A stretch of DNA of 64,000 nt from Arthrobacter citreus (GCF_038405225.1 NZ_CP151657.1:3286001-3350000); one strand, 5' to 3'. Shown: positions 55,061 through 64,000, counted from the first letter of the stretch. Made by a program: numbers and translations. Notes: generated from the sequence alone by a model not told the origin.

Positions 55061-55597
55061 CTACTCGGCCGCGACCTCCGCAAGCCCGGTTATCCGGGCC
55101 CGGGCCAAGGTATGGGTAAACAGGTTGAATCCCAGGAAGGCAGGACTGGCATCCGCGGGCACTTCAAGGGTTTCCACGTCGACGGCGTGGACCACCACCA
55201 TGTAGCGGTGCGGGCCGTGTCCCGCGGGCGGGGCCGCTCCCACGAATCCGCGGAACCCGGCGTCGTTCACCAGCTCCACCGTGCCTTTGGGCAGTTCATG
55301 CCGGTTTGAGGCGTCTGCCGGCAGGGATGACACCCCCGCCGGGATATTGAAGGCAGCCCAGTGCCAGAATCCGCTGCCGGTGGGTGCGTCGGGGTCGAAG
55401 ATGGTCACCGCGAAGCTCTTGGTGCCCTCCGGTGCTCCGGACCAGCTCAGCTGCGGTGATTCATCCTTTCCGCCCGGCACTCCCATTTTTCCGCTGTACT
55501 GGGCCAGGGTGAACGGTTCAAGGTTCGAGAAATCATCGCTGGTGACGGTGAAGGCCGGCACCTGCGGCAACGCGTCATAGGGATCGTGGGACTGCAT
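55061..55597 (-). CDS. YbhB/YbcL-family Raf-kinase-inhibitor-like (PEBP) protein
   Basis: 178 residues. PEBP signatures: [43 protein letters not shown] and [13 protein letters not shown]. The ligand pocket residues Asp-x-Asp-x-P and His in GHGPHRY are present; function in bacteria is unknown, possibly binding small phosphorylated ligands. ATG with AAGGAG at an eight-base spacing. Confidence 0.93.
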   Translation of the reverse strand: MQSHDPYDALPQVPAFTVTSDDFSNLEPFTLAQYSGKMGVPGGKDESPQLSWSGAPEGTKSFAVTIFDPDAPTGSGFWHWAAFNIPAGVSSLPADASNRHELPKGTVELVNDAGFRGFVGAAPPAGHGPHRYMVVVHAVDVETLEVPADASPAFLGFNLFTHTLARARITGLAEVAAE

Positions 55598-55643
55598 GTG
55601 TTTCTCTCCTTTTCCTGGTGGTTTTCGTGATGGGCGGGCGCGG

Positions 55644-56564
55644 TTACGGCAGTTCCAGCTCGGCCCGGTACGGCGGATTGGCTCCGGCGCGGGAAACGGT
55701 CACTGCGGCGGCGCGGACGGCGAAGTTGAGCACTGCCTGGAGGTCCCCGGTGCCGATTCGGGCCAGTTCAGCGCGCCGGGCACCGCCGTCGAGCTCCCGG
55801 TCCATCAGCGAAACCAGCAGGGCGGACATGAACGAGTCACCGGCTCCCACCGTATCCACCACGGTGACCGGCGGTACCGAAGCTTCAGCTTCACCGGCGG
55901 CGGTCACGGCCCATGCACCCTTGGAACCGCTGGTCACCGCGATCAGGGCCGGTCCCAGGCCAAGCCAGCGGCGGGCGGCGTCCTGGGGCGAATCCTGGGG
56001 ATACAGCCAGGCCAGGTCCTCGTCGGAGGCCTTGACGACGTCGGAGAGGGCCACGAATTTTTCGGCCTGTTCCCGCGCGTAGGCCACATCGGTGATGATG
56101 GACGGCCGGCAGTTGGGGTCGTAGCTGATGATGATCCCAGGGCGGGCGCGTTCCACGGCCTGGAGCACGGCATCGGCGCCGGGGCGGAGCATTGCCGCAA
56201 TGGATCCGGTGTGCAGGACGGTGGTCCCCTCCAGCAGCCGCGGCAGGGCGTCAGCCAGGGATGGCAGCTGCCACTCGAGGTCAAAGGTGTAGCGGGCACC
56301 GCCGGCCGGGTCCAGGACCGCGGTGGCCACGCTGGTGGGAAGGTTGTCGGCGGGCAGCGGGGTGAGGACCGAGTTGGCGCGCAGGTGCTGTTCGATCAGC
56401 AGCCCGTACTCATCCGTGCCGTAGCGGCCCGCGAACTGCACCGGCCGTCCCAGCCGGGCCACGCCGACGGCGACGTTCAGAGGGCTTCCACCGGGATGGA
56501 AACGCTTGGGAGCGGTGTCGCTGACAACCTCGTCCACGAGGGCTTCGCCGATTACTGTGAGCAC
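55644..56564 (-). CDS. PfkB-family carbohydrate kinase (fructokinase-like)
   Basis: 306 residues, ribokinase fold. The N-terminal PfkB signature region is [19 protein letters not shown], and the C-terminal one is [21 protein letters not shown] with the anion hole and catalytic Asp. It phosphorylates a free or N-linked sugar; fructose is the commonest substrate but unproven here. Four bases after the alpha/beta-hydrolase stop, so probably co-transcribed with it, although no shared pathway is evident. Confidence 0.88.
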   Translation of the reverse strand: MLTVIGEALVDEVVSDTAPKRFHPGGSPLNVAVGVARLGRPVQFAGRYGTDEYGLLIEQHLRANSVLTPLPADNLPTSVATAVLDPAGGARYTFDLEWQLPSLADALPRLLEGTTVLHTGSIAAMLRPGADAVLQAVERARPGIIISYDPNCRPSIITDVAYAREQAEKFVALSDVVKASDEDLAWLYPQDSPQDAARRWLGLGPALIAVTSGSKGAWAVTAAGEAEASVPPVTVVDTVGAGDSFMSALLVSLMDRELDGGARRAELARIGTGDLQAVLNFAVRAAAVTVSRAGANPPYRAELELP

Positions 56565-56568
56565 GACC

Positions 56569-57399
56569 TCAACCTAACAGAGCAGCACGCCGGATGCCTT
56601 GAGAATGGTCCACATCAAAACTGTCCATGCCAAAGACCCCGGCCCCTTCGGCGGCCTGCGTCAGGGCGGTGACGACGGCGGACCATGCCGGGGTCCCGGG
56701 TGTGATGGGCGCGAAGTGGTCTCCGGGAACGAGCCGCAGTTCGGCCGGTGATCCGCTGGCCAGGGCGGCGTTCACAAACGTGGTGGAACAGCTCAGGGGA
56801 ACAGCGGAATCGCTCTCTGAGTGCAGGGCCACAACGGGCACGGACAGCGGAAGCAGCTGCAGCGGATCCGCGCTGCGGTACCGGTCCCCGTCATCCGCGG
56901 GCGAGGATCCGAGAAAATTGCGGACCGCGCCGTCGCTCAATTCCAGCTCCAAGGCCTGGGCCATGTTCAGCACGCCCGCCTGGCTCACGACGCCGGTCAC
57001 CGGCACGGCGGCACCGCTCCGGGCCGCCGCCCACACCGCTAGCTGCCCTCCCGCGGAATGGCCCAGCACGGTAACCCGGGACAGGTCCAGGCCGTGTTCC
57101 CGTGAGGCGGGACCGAGGGCGTCGATCCCGTCGCTGATGTCGTTGAAGGTCTCCGGCCAGCCGCCGCCGTTCCCGGCCCGCCGGTACTCCAGGTTCCAGC
57201 ACGTGAAGCCCCGGCCGGCAAGATCGAGCGCACCGGGACGCCCCAACTCGGCGGTGTGTTTGGACCGCCAGTAGCCGCCGTGGATGATGACCACCACTCC
57301 GGCGTGCGGGACCGTGCGCCCGGAACTCTCCGGAAGTGTGAGCTCGGCATATTGTTCCGGGTCAGGCCCGTAAGGAATTCGAAGCGGACGCGGCGGCAT
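56569..57399 (-). CDS. Alpha/beta hydrolase, kynurenine-formamidase-like
   Basis: 276 residues from the ATG at 57399, chosen because AAGGAG is eight bases upstream; an in-frame GTG at 57408 overlaps that site and is unlikely. The oxyanion segment VVVIIHGGYWRSKHTAELG has the HGGYW motif of kynurenine formamidases, and the triad comprises S in VLGHSAGGQLA, D in ALHSESDSAVP and H in VPGDHFAPITP. No other kynurenine-pathway gene is near, so it may hydrolyse another ester. No signal peptide. Confidence 0.86.
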   Translation of the reverse strand: MPPRPLRIPYGPDPEQYAELTLPESSGRTVPHAGVVVIIHGGYWRSKHTAELGRPGALDLAGRGFTCWNLEYRRAGNGGGWPETFNDISDGIDALGPASREHGLDLSRVTVLGHSAGGQLAVWAAARSGAAVPVTGVVSQAGVLNMAQALELELSDGAVRNFLGSSPADDGDRYRSADPLQLLPLSVPVVALHSESDSAVPLSCSTTFVNAALASGSPAELRLVPGDHFAPITPGTPAWSAVVTALTQAAEGAGVFGMDSFDVDHSQGIRRAALLG

Positions 57400-57504
57400 C
57401 GGTAGCACTCCTTCAACTGGCCTAATGTGGTACTGAGCCTAATGGCCGGCGCGGCCGGCCGGAGGGCGACACATCGGGGTTCGTGAACGAATGGAGAGTT
57501 TTTT

Positions 57505-58611
57505 ATGGGCGCGTGGGACAGCCTTGATGACCGGCTGCGTCCGGTGGTCCAGGCGAGTACTGAGGAGTATGCCCGGGTTCGCCCCGCCTTGGAAAAGCTC
57601 ACCCGGGAGATGGAGGAAAGCCTCCGCGGCACCTTCACTGACAGCCCGGTCCGCCCGCTCTTTGTCGCATCCCGGACCAAAACAGTGGAGTCCTTCCGGG
57701 ACAAGGCCTCCAGGACTTTGCCTTCCGAGGATCCCGACGAGCTGCCGACGCTGCTGTTTCCCGATCCGCTGCGCAACCTGATCGATCTGGTGGGTCTGCG
57801 CGTTATCGTGACGCTGCCCCACGAGGTGGACGAGGCGGCCAACCTCATCAAGCGGCAGCGCGCCGAATTCGACTGCCGCGGAGACCGTGAAAAAGACATC
57901 GGTTCCATCGAGTCCGGCACCTACGGCTATTCCAGCCGCCACCTGATCCTGCGGACCATCCAAAATGACACCGTCCGGGAGTACCACAAACTGCTGGACC
58001 CGGAACAGCGGCCTAACGGCAGCTACCTGTTCGAGGTGCAGATCCGCACCGTACTGGCGCACGCCTGGTCCGAGATCGAACATGACATCCGCTTCAAGGC
58101 GGGCGATCCCCGCGCCTGGAGCCCTTATTTTGACCGCCAGTTCACCGCCACGGCCGCCATGCTGGAAACCGTGGAAACGGCCTTCGCCGAACTGCACGAA
58201 CGCTACGAGACCGTGACCGGTTTCTGGGACGAGGAGGGCGAGGGCAGTGCACCTCTGACGCCGAACCGGATCCGGGACGTGTGGATGACGCTGCTGCCGC
58301 ACGTGAACCGCAAAACCGGGGATGACTGGGGCTGGGCGGCGGAACTGCTGGCCGCGCACGGCATGAAAACCACCATGGACCTGGCCGGGCTGCTGCAGGC
58401 CGACGCCATCACCGAGGTCCGCCAGGCGCTGGACCACCGGTACTCCCCCGGCCCGGACCGGCTGCTGGATGACCTGCTGCTGTGGCGCTTCGGCAAGGAA
58501 CACATTGACCTCACCGCCGAACCGGAGGATGCCCCGGTGAAACCGCGGCGCGAGTCCCTGGGCCGGCGGTACCGGCAGATGCAGCTCTTCCGGGCCCGCG
58601 AGGCACAGTAG
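57505..58611 (+). CDS. Stand-alone RelA/SpoT nucleotidyl-transferase (small alarmone synthetase-like)
   Basis: 368 residues. A single synthetase domain with the family landmarks: ASRTKTVESFRDKA, NLIDLVGLRVIV, GYSSRHLIL and EVQIRTVLAHAWSEIEHDI. The HD hydrolase domain and the TGS/ACT regulatory domains of Rel are absent, and a C-terminal region of about 120 residues has no recognised domain. Either (p)ppGpp synthesis or tRNA-pyrophosphorylating (toxSAS) activity is possible. ATG with GGAGAG at a six-base spacing. Followed 12 bases later by a winged-helix protein gene. Confidence 0.87.
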   Translation: MGAWDSLDDRLRPVVQASTEEYARVRPALEKLTREMEESLRGTFTDSPVRPLFVASRTKTVESFRDKASRTLPSEDPDELPTLLFPDPLRNLIDLVGLRVIVTLPHEVDEAANLIKRQRAEFDCRGDREKDIGSIESGTYGYSSRHLILRTIQNDTVREYHKLLDPEQRPNGSYLFEVQIRTVLAHAWSEIEHDIRFKAGDPRAWSPYFDRQFTATAAMLETVETAFAELHERYETVTGFWDEEGEGSAPLTPNRIRDVWMTLLPHVNRKTGDDWGWAAELLAAHGMKTTMDLAGLLQADAITEVRQALDHRYSPGPDRLLDDLLLWRFGKEHIDLTAEPEDAPVKPRRESLGRRYRQMQLFRAREAQ

Positions 58612-58623
58612 TAACTTTGCCCC

Positions 58624-59676
58624 GTGGGCATCGAACTGACCGGGCGGGACGCACGCCGGCTGCGGTGGCAGTCGCAGCTGCTGGGCGGCTCCGACCTGTC
58701 ACCGGCCGGTGTCGTGCGCCGCGCCGTGGCACTGCAGGGGCAGGACTTGCCCGCCGTGCTGCAGGCCATCGCCATCCGCTCCCGCCCGGGAACCACCGTG
58801 CAGGACGTCCGCGGCGCCTTTGACCGCGGCGATCTGGTCCGCAGCTGGCCGATGCGCGGCACGCTTTTCGCCACCACACCGCAATTCCTGGGGGTCCTGC
58901 TGGCCTTCACCGCCGGACGCATCCGCGCCATGGCAGCACGGCGCCGCGCCGAGCTGGGGCTGGATGAAACGGTGATTTCCAGCGCCCGGGAAACCCTGCG
59001 GCAGGCTCTGCAGGAGCGGCCGCTGCTGCGCTCCGGCGCCATGGAGCTGTGGGAGGACGCCGGGATCAGCACGGCTGACGGGCGGGGCTACCACCTGCTG
59101 ATGCACCTGGCGGTGGAGGGGCTGGTGCATTGGGGACCGTTCACCCCGGACGGCACGCAGCAGCAGCACCTCGTCCTGTCGGAACCGCATCACCCCGGGG
59201 AACCGGATGCCGCACTGGCGGAGGTGGTCCGCAGCTTTGTCCTGGCGCGGGGACCGGTGACGGAGGCGGACCTGGCCTGGTGGACCAAACTGCCCAAAAC
59301 CATGGTCCGGCGTGCTGCCGCCGCAGCCGGGGATCTGGTGGAAGTCCGGGTGGATGGCGCTCCGGCATGGATGGTGGGCGAACCCCCGGTTCCGGCACAA
59401 TCCGGCGTCACGCTGGTTCCGGGCTTCGACGAGTGGATCCTTGGCTACGCGGACCGGTCACTGGCGGCAAGCCCGGCCATGCTCGCCGCCCTGGTTCCGG
59501 GCAACAACGGAATTTTCCGGCCCGCCGTCCTGGTGGACGGCGTCGTCGTGGGGACCTGGCGGTGGCCACGCACCTCCCGGCTCGCACGCGAGCCGGTGCT
59601 GGAGATGGTGGAACCGGTGAGCCCGGCAACGCTGCGGCGGATCAAGCAGGCGCTGGCGGACTGGCCGCACCGCTGA
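58624..59676 (+). CDS. Winged-helix DNA-binding protein (HTH_42, YcaQ-like)
   Basis: 350 residues, one winged-helix crosslink-repair-type protein (HTH_42). Recognisable segments are RRLRWQSQLLGGSDLSPAGVVRRAVALQGQDLPAVLQAI, SWPMRGTLFATTP, ITE-like DLAWWTKLPKTMVRRA, and LVPGFDEWILGYADRS. Relatives such as YcaQ and AlkX act on interstrand crosslinks; whether this one does is unknown. GTG start, no clear ribosome binding site, 12 bases after the alarmone-synthetase gene, so the two are probably co-transcribed. Confidence 0.85.
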   Translation: MGIELTGRDARRLRWQSQLLGGSDLSPAGVVRRAVALQGQDLPAVLQAIAIRSRPGTTVQDVRGAFDRGDLVRSWPMRGTLFATTPQFLGVLLAFTAGRIRAMAARRRAELGLDETVISSARETLRQALQERPLLRSGAMELWEDAGISTADGRGYHLLMHLAVEGLVHWGPFTPDGTQQQHLVLSEPHHPGEPDAALAEVVRSFVLARGPVTEADLAWWTKLPKTMVRRAAAAAGDLVEVRVDGAPAWMVGEPPVPAQSGVTLVPGFDEWILGYADRSLAASPAMLAALVPGNNGIFRPAVLVDGVVVGTWRWPRTSRLAREPVLEMVEPVSPATLRRIKQALADWPHR

Positions 59677-59689
59677 CGCGGCCCAAGCC

Positions 59690-60700
59690 TTAGGCCGAGG
59701 CGCGCCGAATCAGGGTCACCGGCGGCAGGGTGCCGGATTCCGCGGGCCCGGCTTCCGGGGCGGGACTGTTTCCGGTCCCGTCGCCGTCGACGGTTTGCGC
59801 CAGCACCATCCGGGCGAAACGCTCCCCGAGCGTGGCCGAGTCCACCCGCACGGTGGTCAGCGGGGGCAGCGCAAGTGATGCCAGCGGAACGTCTTCGGCA
59901 CCGATCACGGCGAGGTCCCGGGGCGCCTGCCGGCCGTGCGCCGCCAGCCCGGCCAGCAGCGCAAAGGCATGGTCATCATCAAAGGCGCAGGCTGCGGTAA
60001 CGGGCGCCGGTCCATCCAGGAAGCGGCCGACGACGGCGGCGGCCTCCCCAGCGTCCAGCCGCAGTGGCTCAATCACCGGCGGCGGAAGCCGGAGCCGGGC
60101 GCAGGCGTCAGTGATGGCCGCCAGCCGGATCTGTACGCGCCACGCATAGCCTGCTTCCGGCGGCACTGCCACGCCTATCCGCTGATGCCCGGCCGCGGCC
60201 AGATACTGCACCTGCAGCGCGCCTATGCCGAGGTCCGGATCGAGCGGATCCGAGAGCGTTTCCTGCAGTGAGGCGACGGGCAGACCGCTGGACCGCAGGG
60301 CAGCCAGTTCAGCCTCCTCCAGCGGGGTGGTGAGGATCAGTCCGGCGGGGGTGAGCGAATGCACCAGTGAAACGGCACCGCCCTGCGCCGGCAGCCGGTG
60401 CGCGATCAGCCGCAGCCCGTGGCGTTCCAGCTGTTCGGAGGCGGCGTCAATGATCATGGCCAGCGCACGGCCCAGCGGCTCGGGCGGCAGCAGCATCAGC
60501 ACCAGGTCGCTGCGGCCGCGGCGCAGGGTGCGGGCGGCGGTTGACGGCGTGTAACCCAGCGCCCGGGCCGCGGCCAGGACCCGGTCTCGGGTGGCTGCGG
60601 AAATGCTTTGTCCCGTGTTGCCGTTCAGCACGTAGCTGACGGTCGCCCGGGAAACTCCCGCGGCCTGCGCGACGTCGCTCGACGTAACCCTGCGATCCAC
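59690..60700 (-). CDS. LacI-family transcriptional regulator
   Basis: 336 residues from the GTG at 60700; an alternative GTG at 60718 would add six. The N-terminal helix-turn-helix is VTSSDVAQAAGVSRATVSYVLNG, followed by the hinge helix (TAARTLRRGRSD) and a periplasmic-binding-type ligand domain. A sugar or sugar-derivative ligand is expected. It is divergent from an SDR gene, and two operator-like palindromes lie in the shared spacer, so it probably controls both genes. Confidence 0.92.
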   Translation of the reverse strand: MDRRVTSSDVAQAAGVSRATVSYVLNGNTGQSISAATRDRVLAAARALGYTPSTAARTLRRGRSDLVLMLLPPEPLGRALAMIIDAASEQLERHGLRLIAHRLPAQGGAVSLVHSLTPAGLILTTPLEEAELAALRSSGLPVASLQETLSDPLDPDLGIGALQVQYLAAAGHQRIGVAVPPEAGYAWRVQIRLAAITDACARLRLPPPVIEPLRLDAGEAAAVVGRFLDGPAPVTAACAFDDDHAFALLAGLAAHGRQAPRDLAVIGAEDVPLASLALPPLTTVRVDSATLGERFARMVLAQTVDGDGTGNSPAPEAGPAESGTLPPVTLIRRASA

Positions 60701-60812
60701 CCGCTGCGCACCTTTCACTGTCTTCCCGGGCCAACTTCCCGGGTAATCCGCCCCGGAATGTGCGGGGCTTATGTGTTCCGGATTTCTCCGGTATTCTGAC
60801 GATACAGGGAAC

Positions 60813-60837
60813 TTACACGTGTAACCTGCACGTGTAG
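60813..60837. promoter_or_regulatory. Paired LacI-type operators between the regulator and the SDR gene
   Basis: TTACACGTGTAA (60813-60824) is a perfect palindrome. CTGCACGTGTAG (60826-60837) is a second copy with one mismatch, centred 13 bases later. Both share the core CACGTG, and the pair sits 73 bases before the SDR start. LacI-family proteins typically bind such sites. Confidence 0.7.
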
Positions 60838-60910
60838 CCTGCACCGGATAACTGCCGGTGAACCAGCGGCCGCAGATCCACGGCCGCCCTCCGACCGAAA
60901 GGACCGGCTC

Positions 60911-61909
60911 GTGGCCAACCAGCCCATCACCGCCCAGAACACCGTCCAGCAGTGGCTCGACCACCCGGCAGGCGGACCCGCCATCCGCGGCATGCTCGCC
61001 GCCGCAGGCAGCGACGAATCCACGCTGGGCCCGGCACTGACCCTGAAGCTGCAGCAGCTTGTCGACCTGAGCCAGGGCAAGTTCCCGCAGGCCGCGGTGG
61101 ACGAGCTCGTGAAGGCAGCCAACGGCGGAGTGATGCCCGAAACCGCCGAGACCGCTCTGCCGACCGTGGCCGGACGTTTCGAAGGCCGCACCGTGATCGT
61201 CACGGGCGCCGGGTCCGGCATTGGCCGCGCCACCGCCGGACGGATCGCCCGCGAAGGCGGCCGCGTGATCGCCGTCGACATTGCCGAGGGCCGCATCAAG
61301 GAGCTCGCCGAAGAGCTCGGCGACGCCATTGTTCCGGTAGCCGCCGACCTGACGGACCTCGACGCCGTGGAGCGGATCATCGCCGCCGCCGGCGGACAGA
61401 TTGACGGCCTGGCCAACGTGGCCGGCATCAACGATGACTTCAGCCCGCTGCACGAGGTGTCCGACGCCATGTGGCAGAAGGTGTTCGCCGTGAACGTTGA
61501 CGGCCTCGTGCGCCTGACCCGCGCCGTACTGCCGTCCATGCTCGAAGCACACAAGGGCTCAATCGTGAACATCACCTCGGAGGCCGGCCTGCGCGGCTCG
61601 GCGTCCGGCGTGGCCTACACCGCCTCCAAGCACGCGGTGGTCGGCATTACCCGCAGCACCGCGTTCATGTACGCCAAGGAAGGCATCCGCGTGAACGCCG
61701 TGGCTCCGGGCGGCGTGGCCACCGGCATTCCCATGGGCGGGGCGACCAGCGAGTACGGCGAAGCCCGCCTCGGCCCGGCCCGCATCAACATTCCGGGCCT
61801 GGCATCGGCCGAGGAGCTGGCAGCGTCCATCACGTTCCTGCTCAGCGACGACGGCGTGAACATCAACGGCGCCATCCTTCCCTCTGACGGCGGCTGGTCG
61901 GCGGTCTAA
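60911..61909 (+). CDS. Short-chain dehydrogenase with an N-terminal helical extension
   Basis: 332 residues. The first 90 residues (TVQQWLDHPAGGPAIRGMLAA and FPQAAVDELVKAANGG in outline) are not part of the SDR fold and resemble from memory C-terminal segments of some beta-glucosidases. The SDR part then has the cofactor motif TGAGSGIGRATA, NVAG (usually NNAG) and catalytic YTASK, ending in the usual LPSDGGWSAV. GTG start with AAAGGA at an eight-base spacing. Its LacI regulator and operators suggest sugar or polyol metabolism. Terminated by a very strong hairpin. Confidence 0.88.
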   Translation: MANQPITAQNTVQQWLDHPAGGPAIRGMLAAAGSDESTLGPALTLKLQQLVDLSQGKFPQAAVDELVKAANGGVMPETAETALPTVAGRFEGRTVIVTGAGSGIGRATAGRIAREGGRVIAVDIAEGRIKELAEELGDAIVPVAADLTDLDAVERIIAAAGGQIDGLANVAGINDDFSPLHEVSDAMWQKVFAVNVDGLVRLTRAVLPSMLEAHKGSIVNITSEAGLRGSASGVAYTASKHAVVGITRSTAFMYAKEGIRVNAVAPGGVATGIPMGGATSEYGEARLGPARINIPGLASAEELAASITFLLSDDGVNINGAILPSDGGWSAV

Positions 61910-61931
61910 CCGCTGCCGTACCCGCTGCATC

Positions 61932-61979
61932 ACGACGGCGGCCGGTGCCTTCCCAGGGGAAGGCACCGGCCGCCGTCGT
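61932..61979. terminator. 23-bp perfect terminator hairpin
   Basis: A 23-base perfect stem (61932-61954 with 61957-61979) with only a two-base loop, in the convergent spacer between the SDR and SRPBCC genes. It serves as a two-way terminator. No U-tract is needed given the stem's strength. Confidence 0.85.
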
Positions 61980-61998
61980 CGTGCAGTCAGCGAATCAG

Positions 61999-62466
61999 CT
62001 ACGCTCCGGAGACTCCGGCGGCGAGCTTGTTCAGCGACTCCTCCAGGTCGTCCTTGGACACCATCGGGAAGGAGACCTTCTTGAGGGTCTCCTTGTCGGT
62101 GACGTTGGACCAGTCATAGGTCAGCGTCACTTCGGTGGAGTCCGGGCCCTGGGGTTCGAGTTCCCAGACCCACTGCCAGCCCTTGGGCTCGGTGCCGGCC
62201 GGAGCCGTCTGCCAGGCCAGGAGCTTGTTGTGGTCGTACCCGGTGACGGTGTTTTCCGTCTGGTAGTCGCCCATTTTTTCGTTGTTCATGTTCATGGTGA
62301 AGACCTGCCCGGAGGCGGTGATGCGGTCGGTCTTCTCGTCCGAGATCACCATGCCGGAGCCGTCCAGCTCGGGGTGACGCTCGGGGTTGGACAGGAGGTT
62401 GAAAATGTCTGCTGCTGAAGCATCGATGATTCGTGAGACAACAACACTGCTCTGATCAGTGGTCAA
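61999..62466 (-). CDS. SRPBCC-family protein (polyketide cyclase/dehydrase-like)
   Basis: 155 residues. The START-like fold is visible in VVSRIIDASAADIFNLLSNPERHPELDGSG, MGDYQTENTVTGYDHNKLLAWQTAP, WQWVWELEPQGPDSTEVTLTYDWSN and a C-terminal amphipathic helix KDDLEESLNKLAAGV. It has a hydrophobic ligand pocket, but the ligand is unknown. The start is a TTG with a strong AAGGAG at a six-base spacing, one of the clearest rare starts in the window. Follows the phosphoketolase gene by 42 bases. Confidence 0.88.
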   Translation of the reverse strand: MTTDQSSVVVSRIIDASAADIFNLLSNPERHPELDGSGMVISDEKTDRITASGQVFTMNMNNEKMGDYQTENTVTGYDHNKLLAWQTAPAGTEPKGWQWVWELEPQGPDSTEVTLTYDWSNVTDKETLKKVSFPMVSKDDLEESLNKLAAGVSGA

Positions 62467-62508
62467 TGAACTCTCCTTCGATAGATGGATCGTACGTACC
62501 TGCGCGGG

Positions 62509-64000
62509 TCAGTCCGTGGTCTGCTCCGAGGCTTCCTGCAGTTCCCAGCCGGTGATGTACGGCGGGTCCTGCCCTTCGTCCCGGGTGTACTGCCGGCAGC
62601 GTGCCCGTTCATCCTGCAGCCACTGCCGGAAACCGGCCTGCGTTGATCCCAGCGACGCTACCCGGTCCAGCACGTCGATGGCCAACTGGAACCGGTCGAT
62701 CTGGTTCAGCATGGCCATGTCGAACGGCGTGGTGGTGGTGCCCTCTTCCTTGTAGCCGCGCACGTGCAGGTTCCCGTGGTTGGTGCGCCGGTAGGTCAGG
62801 CGGTGGATCAGCCAGGGGTAGCCGTGGTAGGCGAAAATCACGGGCTTGTCCTGGGTGAAAAGGGTGTCAAAATCCCTGTCGGACAGCCCGTGCGGGTGCT
62901 CCGCCTCGTCCTGCAGGCGCATTAGGTCCACCACGTTGACCACCCGGATTTTCAGGTCCGGCAACTGCTCTTTGAGCAGGGCGGCGGCGGCCACGGTTTC
63001 CAGGGTGGGCACGTCGCCGGCGCAGGCCATCACGACGTCGGGATCGGTCTTTTCCCCGGGCCCCGCTGTTTCGCTGCCGGCGAAGTCCCAGATGCCAATG
63101 CCGCGCTGCACGTGCAGCAGGGCTTCCTGCGGATCAAGCCAGGCGGGAGTGGGCTGCTTGCCCGAGACCACCACGTTCACGCGGTCCCGGGTGCCCAGGA
63201 TGTGCCGCGTGACGACGAGCATGGTGTTCACGTCCGGCGGCAGGTACACCCGGATGACGTCGGCCTTTTTGTTCACCACGTGGTCGATGAAGCCCGGGTC
63301 CTGGTGCGAGAACCCGTTGTGGTCCTGCTGCCAGACGTGGCTGGACAGCAGGTAGTTCAGCGACGCCACAGGCTGGCGCCAGGACAGTCCGCGGCTGACT
63401 TTCAGCCACTTGGCGTGCTGGTTGAACATGGAATCGACAATGTGGACAAAGGCTTCGTAGCAGTTGAACACTCCGTGCCGGCCGGTGAGCAGGTAGCCCT
63501 CCAGCCAGCCCTCGCAGAGGTGTTCGCTCAGGACTTCGGCCACGCGTCCGCTGCGGGCGAGGTTCTCGTCGATCTCGTCGATGCGCTGCTGCCAGGCCTT
63601 GTCCGTCACTTCGTACACGGCCTGCAGCCGGTTGGAGGCCGTCTCGTCCGGCCCGAAGATGCGGAAGTTGGAGGGGTTCTTCGAGATGACGTCCCGCAGG
63701 TAGCCGCCGGCGGTGATCATCGGGGAGATCCGCTGCGTGCCGGGTTTCTCCACATCCACGGCGTGCTCGGAGTAGGCCGGCAGTGCCAGGTCCTGCAGCA
63801 GCCGGCCGCCGTTCGCATACGGGGTGGCGCTCATCCGCAGGTCCCCCGCCGGTGCCAGGGCGGCGATTTCCGCGCGCAGCCGGCCGGCGTCGTCGAACAG
63901 TTCCTCCGGCCGGTAGGAAGCCAACCACTGTTCAAGCTGCGCCAGGTGCTCGGGGTTGTCATGGATTTCGGACAGCGGCACCTGGTGCGCGCGCCAGGTG
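62509..64000 (-). CDS. xfp: Phosphoketolase, C-terminal part (5' end outside window)
   Basis: About 497 C-terminal residues of an approximately 800-residue thiamine-diphosphate enzyme that splits xylulose 5-phosphate (or fructose 6-phosphate) to acetyl phosphate. Seen: [91 protein letters not shown] and the end [39 protein letters not shown]. The frame stays open to the right edge, so the enzyme continues beyond it. It gives an alternative route to acetyl phosphate from pentoses. Confidence 0.95.
   Translation of the reverse strand, partial: TWRAHQVPLSEIHDNPEHLAQLEQWLASYRPEELFDDAGRLRAEIAALAPAGDLRMSATPYANGGRLLQDLALPAYSEHAVDVEKPGTQRISPMITAGGYLRDVISKNPSNFRIFGPDETASNRLQAVYEVTDKAWQQRIDEIDENLARSGRVAEVLSEHLCEGWLEGYLLTGRHGVFNCYEAFVHIVDSMFNQHAKWLKVSRGLSWRQPVASLNYLLSSHVWQQDHNGFSHQDPGFIDHVVNKKADVIRVYLPPDVNTMLVVTRHILGTRDRVNVVVSGKQPTPAWLDPQEALLHVQRGIGIWDFAGSETAGPGEKTDPDVVMACAGDVPTLETVAAAALLKEQLPDLKIRVVNVVDLMRLQDEAEHPHGLSDRDFDTLFTQDKPVIFAYHGYPWLIHRLTYRRTNHGNLHVRGYKEEGTTTTPFDMAMLNQIDRFQLAIDVLDRVASLGSTQAGFRQWLQDERARCRQYTRDEGQDPPYITGWELQEASEQTTD

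Overview
This is a G+C-rich actinobacterial chromosome segment. Gene content and order point to the Micrococcaceae, most likely Arthrobacter sensu lato: Lsr2, ClpC with a ClgR-like box, a PTS-type dihydroxyacetone kinase, DUF3180, DUF2520 and DUF2342 proteins, bacterial topoisomerase IB, and phosphoketolase. This placement is inferred from family content, not from a database search. I see no prophage, insertion sequence, CRISPR array, tRNA or rRNA. No gene-free stretch exceeds 300 bases, so the window is mostly core housekeeping sequence.

Layout. 1-2.2 kb: start of the phosphate-uptake operon pstS-pstC on the minus strand, with a PHO box. 2.2-8 kb: an FUSC-type membrane protein, radA, disA (c-di-AMP synthase), a secreted-type protein and mutY. 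7.9-11.4 kb: dhaK-dhaL-dhaM, csbD and an N-acetyltransferase. 11.6-30.4 kb: a nearly unbroken minus-strand block, read in transcription order as dacB, DUF2342 protease, tilS, hpt, ftsH, folE, folP, folB, folK, DUF3180, two PH-domain proteins, DUF2520, panC, lysS, a small membrane protein, lsr2, clpC. It joins wall maturation, tRNA lysidine, purine salvage, folate and pantothenate synthesis, lysyl-tRNA, a nucleoid protein and proteolysis. Many of its genes overlap by 4 to 14 bases.

30.6-43.5 kb: ppa, a SatD-like regulator, a HAD phosphatase, serS, a diacylglycerol-kinase-family protein, topoisomerase IB, pheA with a rhodanese, an amidase, a POT peptide transporter and pgm. 43.6-49.3 kb: an SDR/aldehyde dehydrogenase pair, a uracil-xanthine permease, glycerate kinase and a glycerophosphodiester phosphodiesterase. 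49.5-54.1 kb: a tight operon of an MprF-like aminoacyl-lipid synthase, a membrane-anchored esterase and a PAP2 phosphatase; this is the best candidate for an under-described system. 54-64 kb: HAD, PEBP-like, PfkB and alpha/beta-hydrolase genes, a stand-alone RelA/SpoT synthetase, a winged-helix protein, a LacI regulator divergent from an unusual SDR, an SRPBCC protein and the 3' part of phosphoketolase.

A recurring regulatory pattern: at least six genes (FUSC, radA, the 6.2-kb secreted-type gene, the N-acetyltransferase, serS and GDPD) carry a TANNNT -10 hexamer exactly six bases before the start codon and lack a convincing ribosome binding site. This suggests leaderless mRNAs. Three more genes (the SatD-like gene, glycerate kinase and pgm) show weaker versions. 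All start codons were chosen from ribosome-binding sites, overlaps or this pattern, and differ from the longest open frame where the evidence favoured a shorter one.
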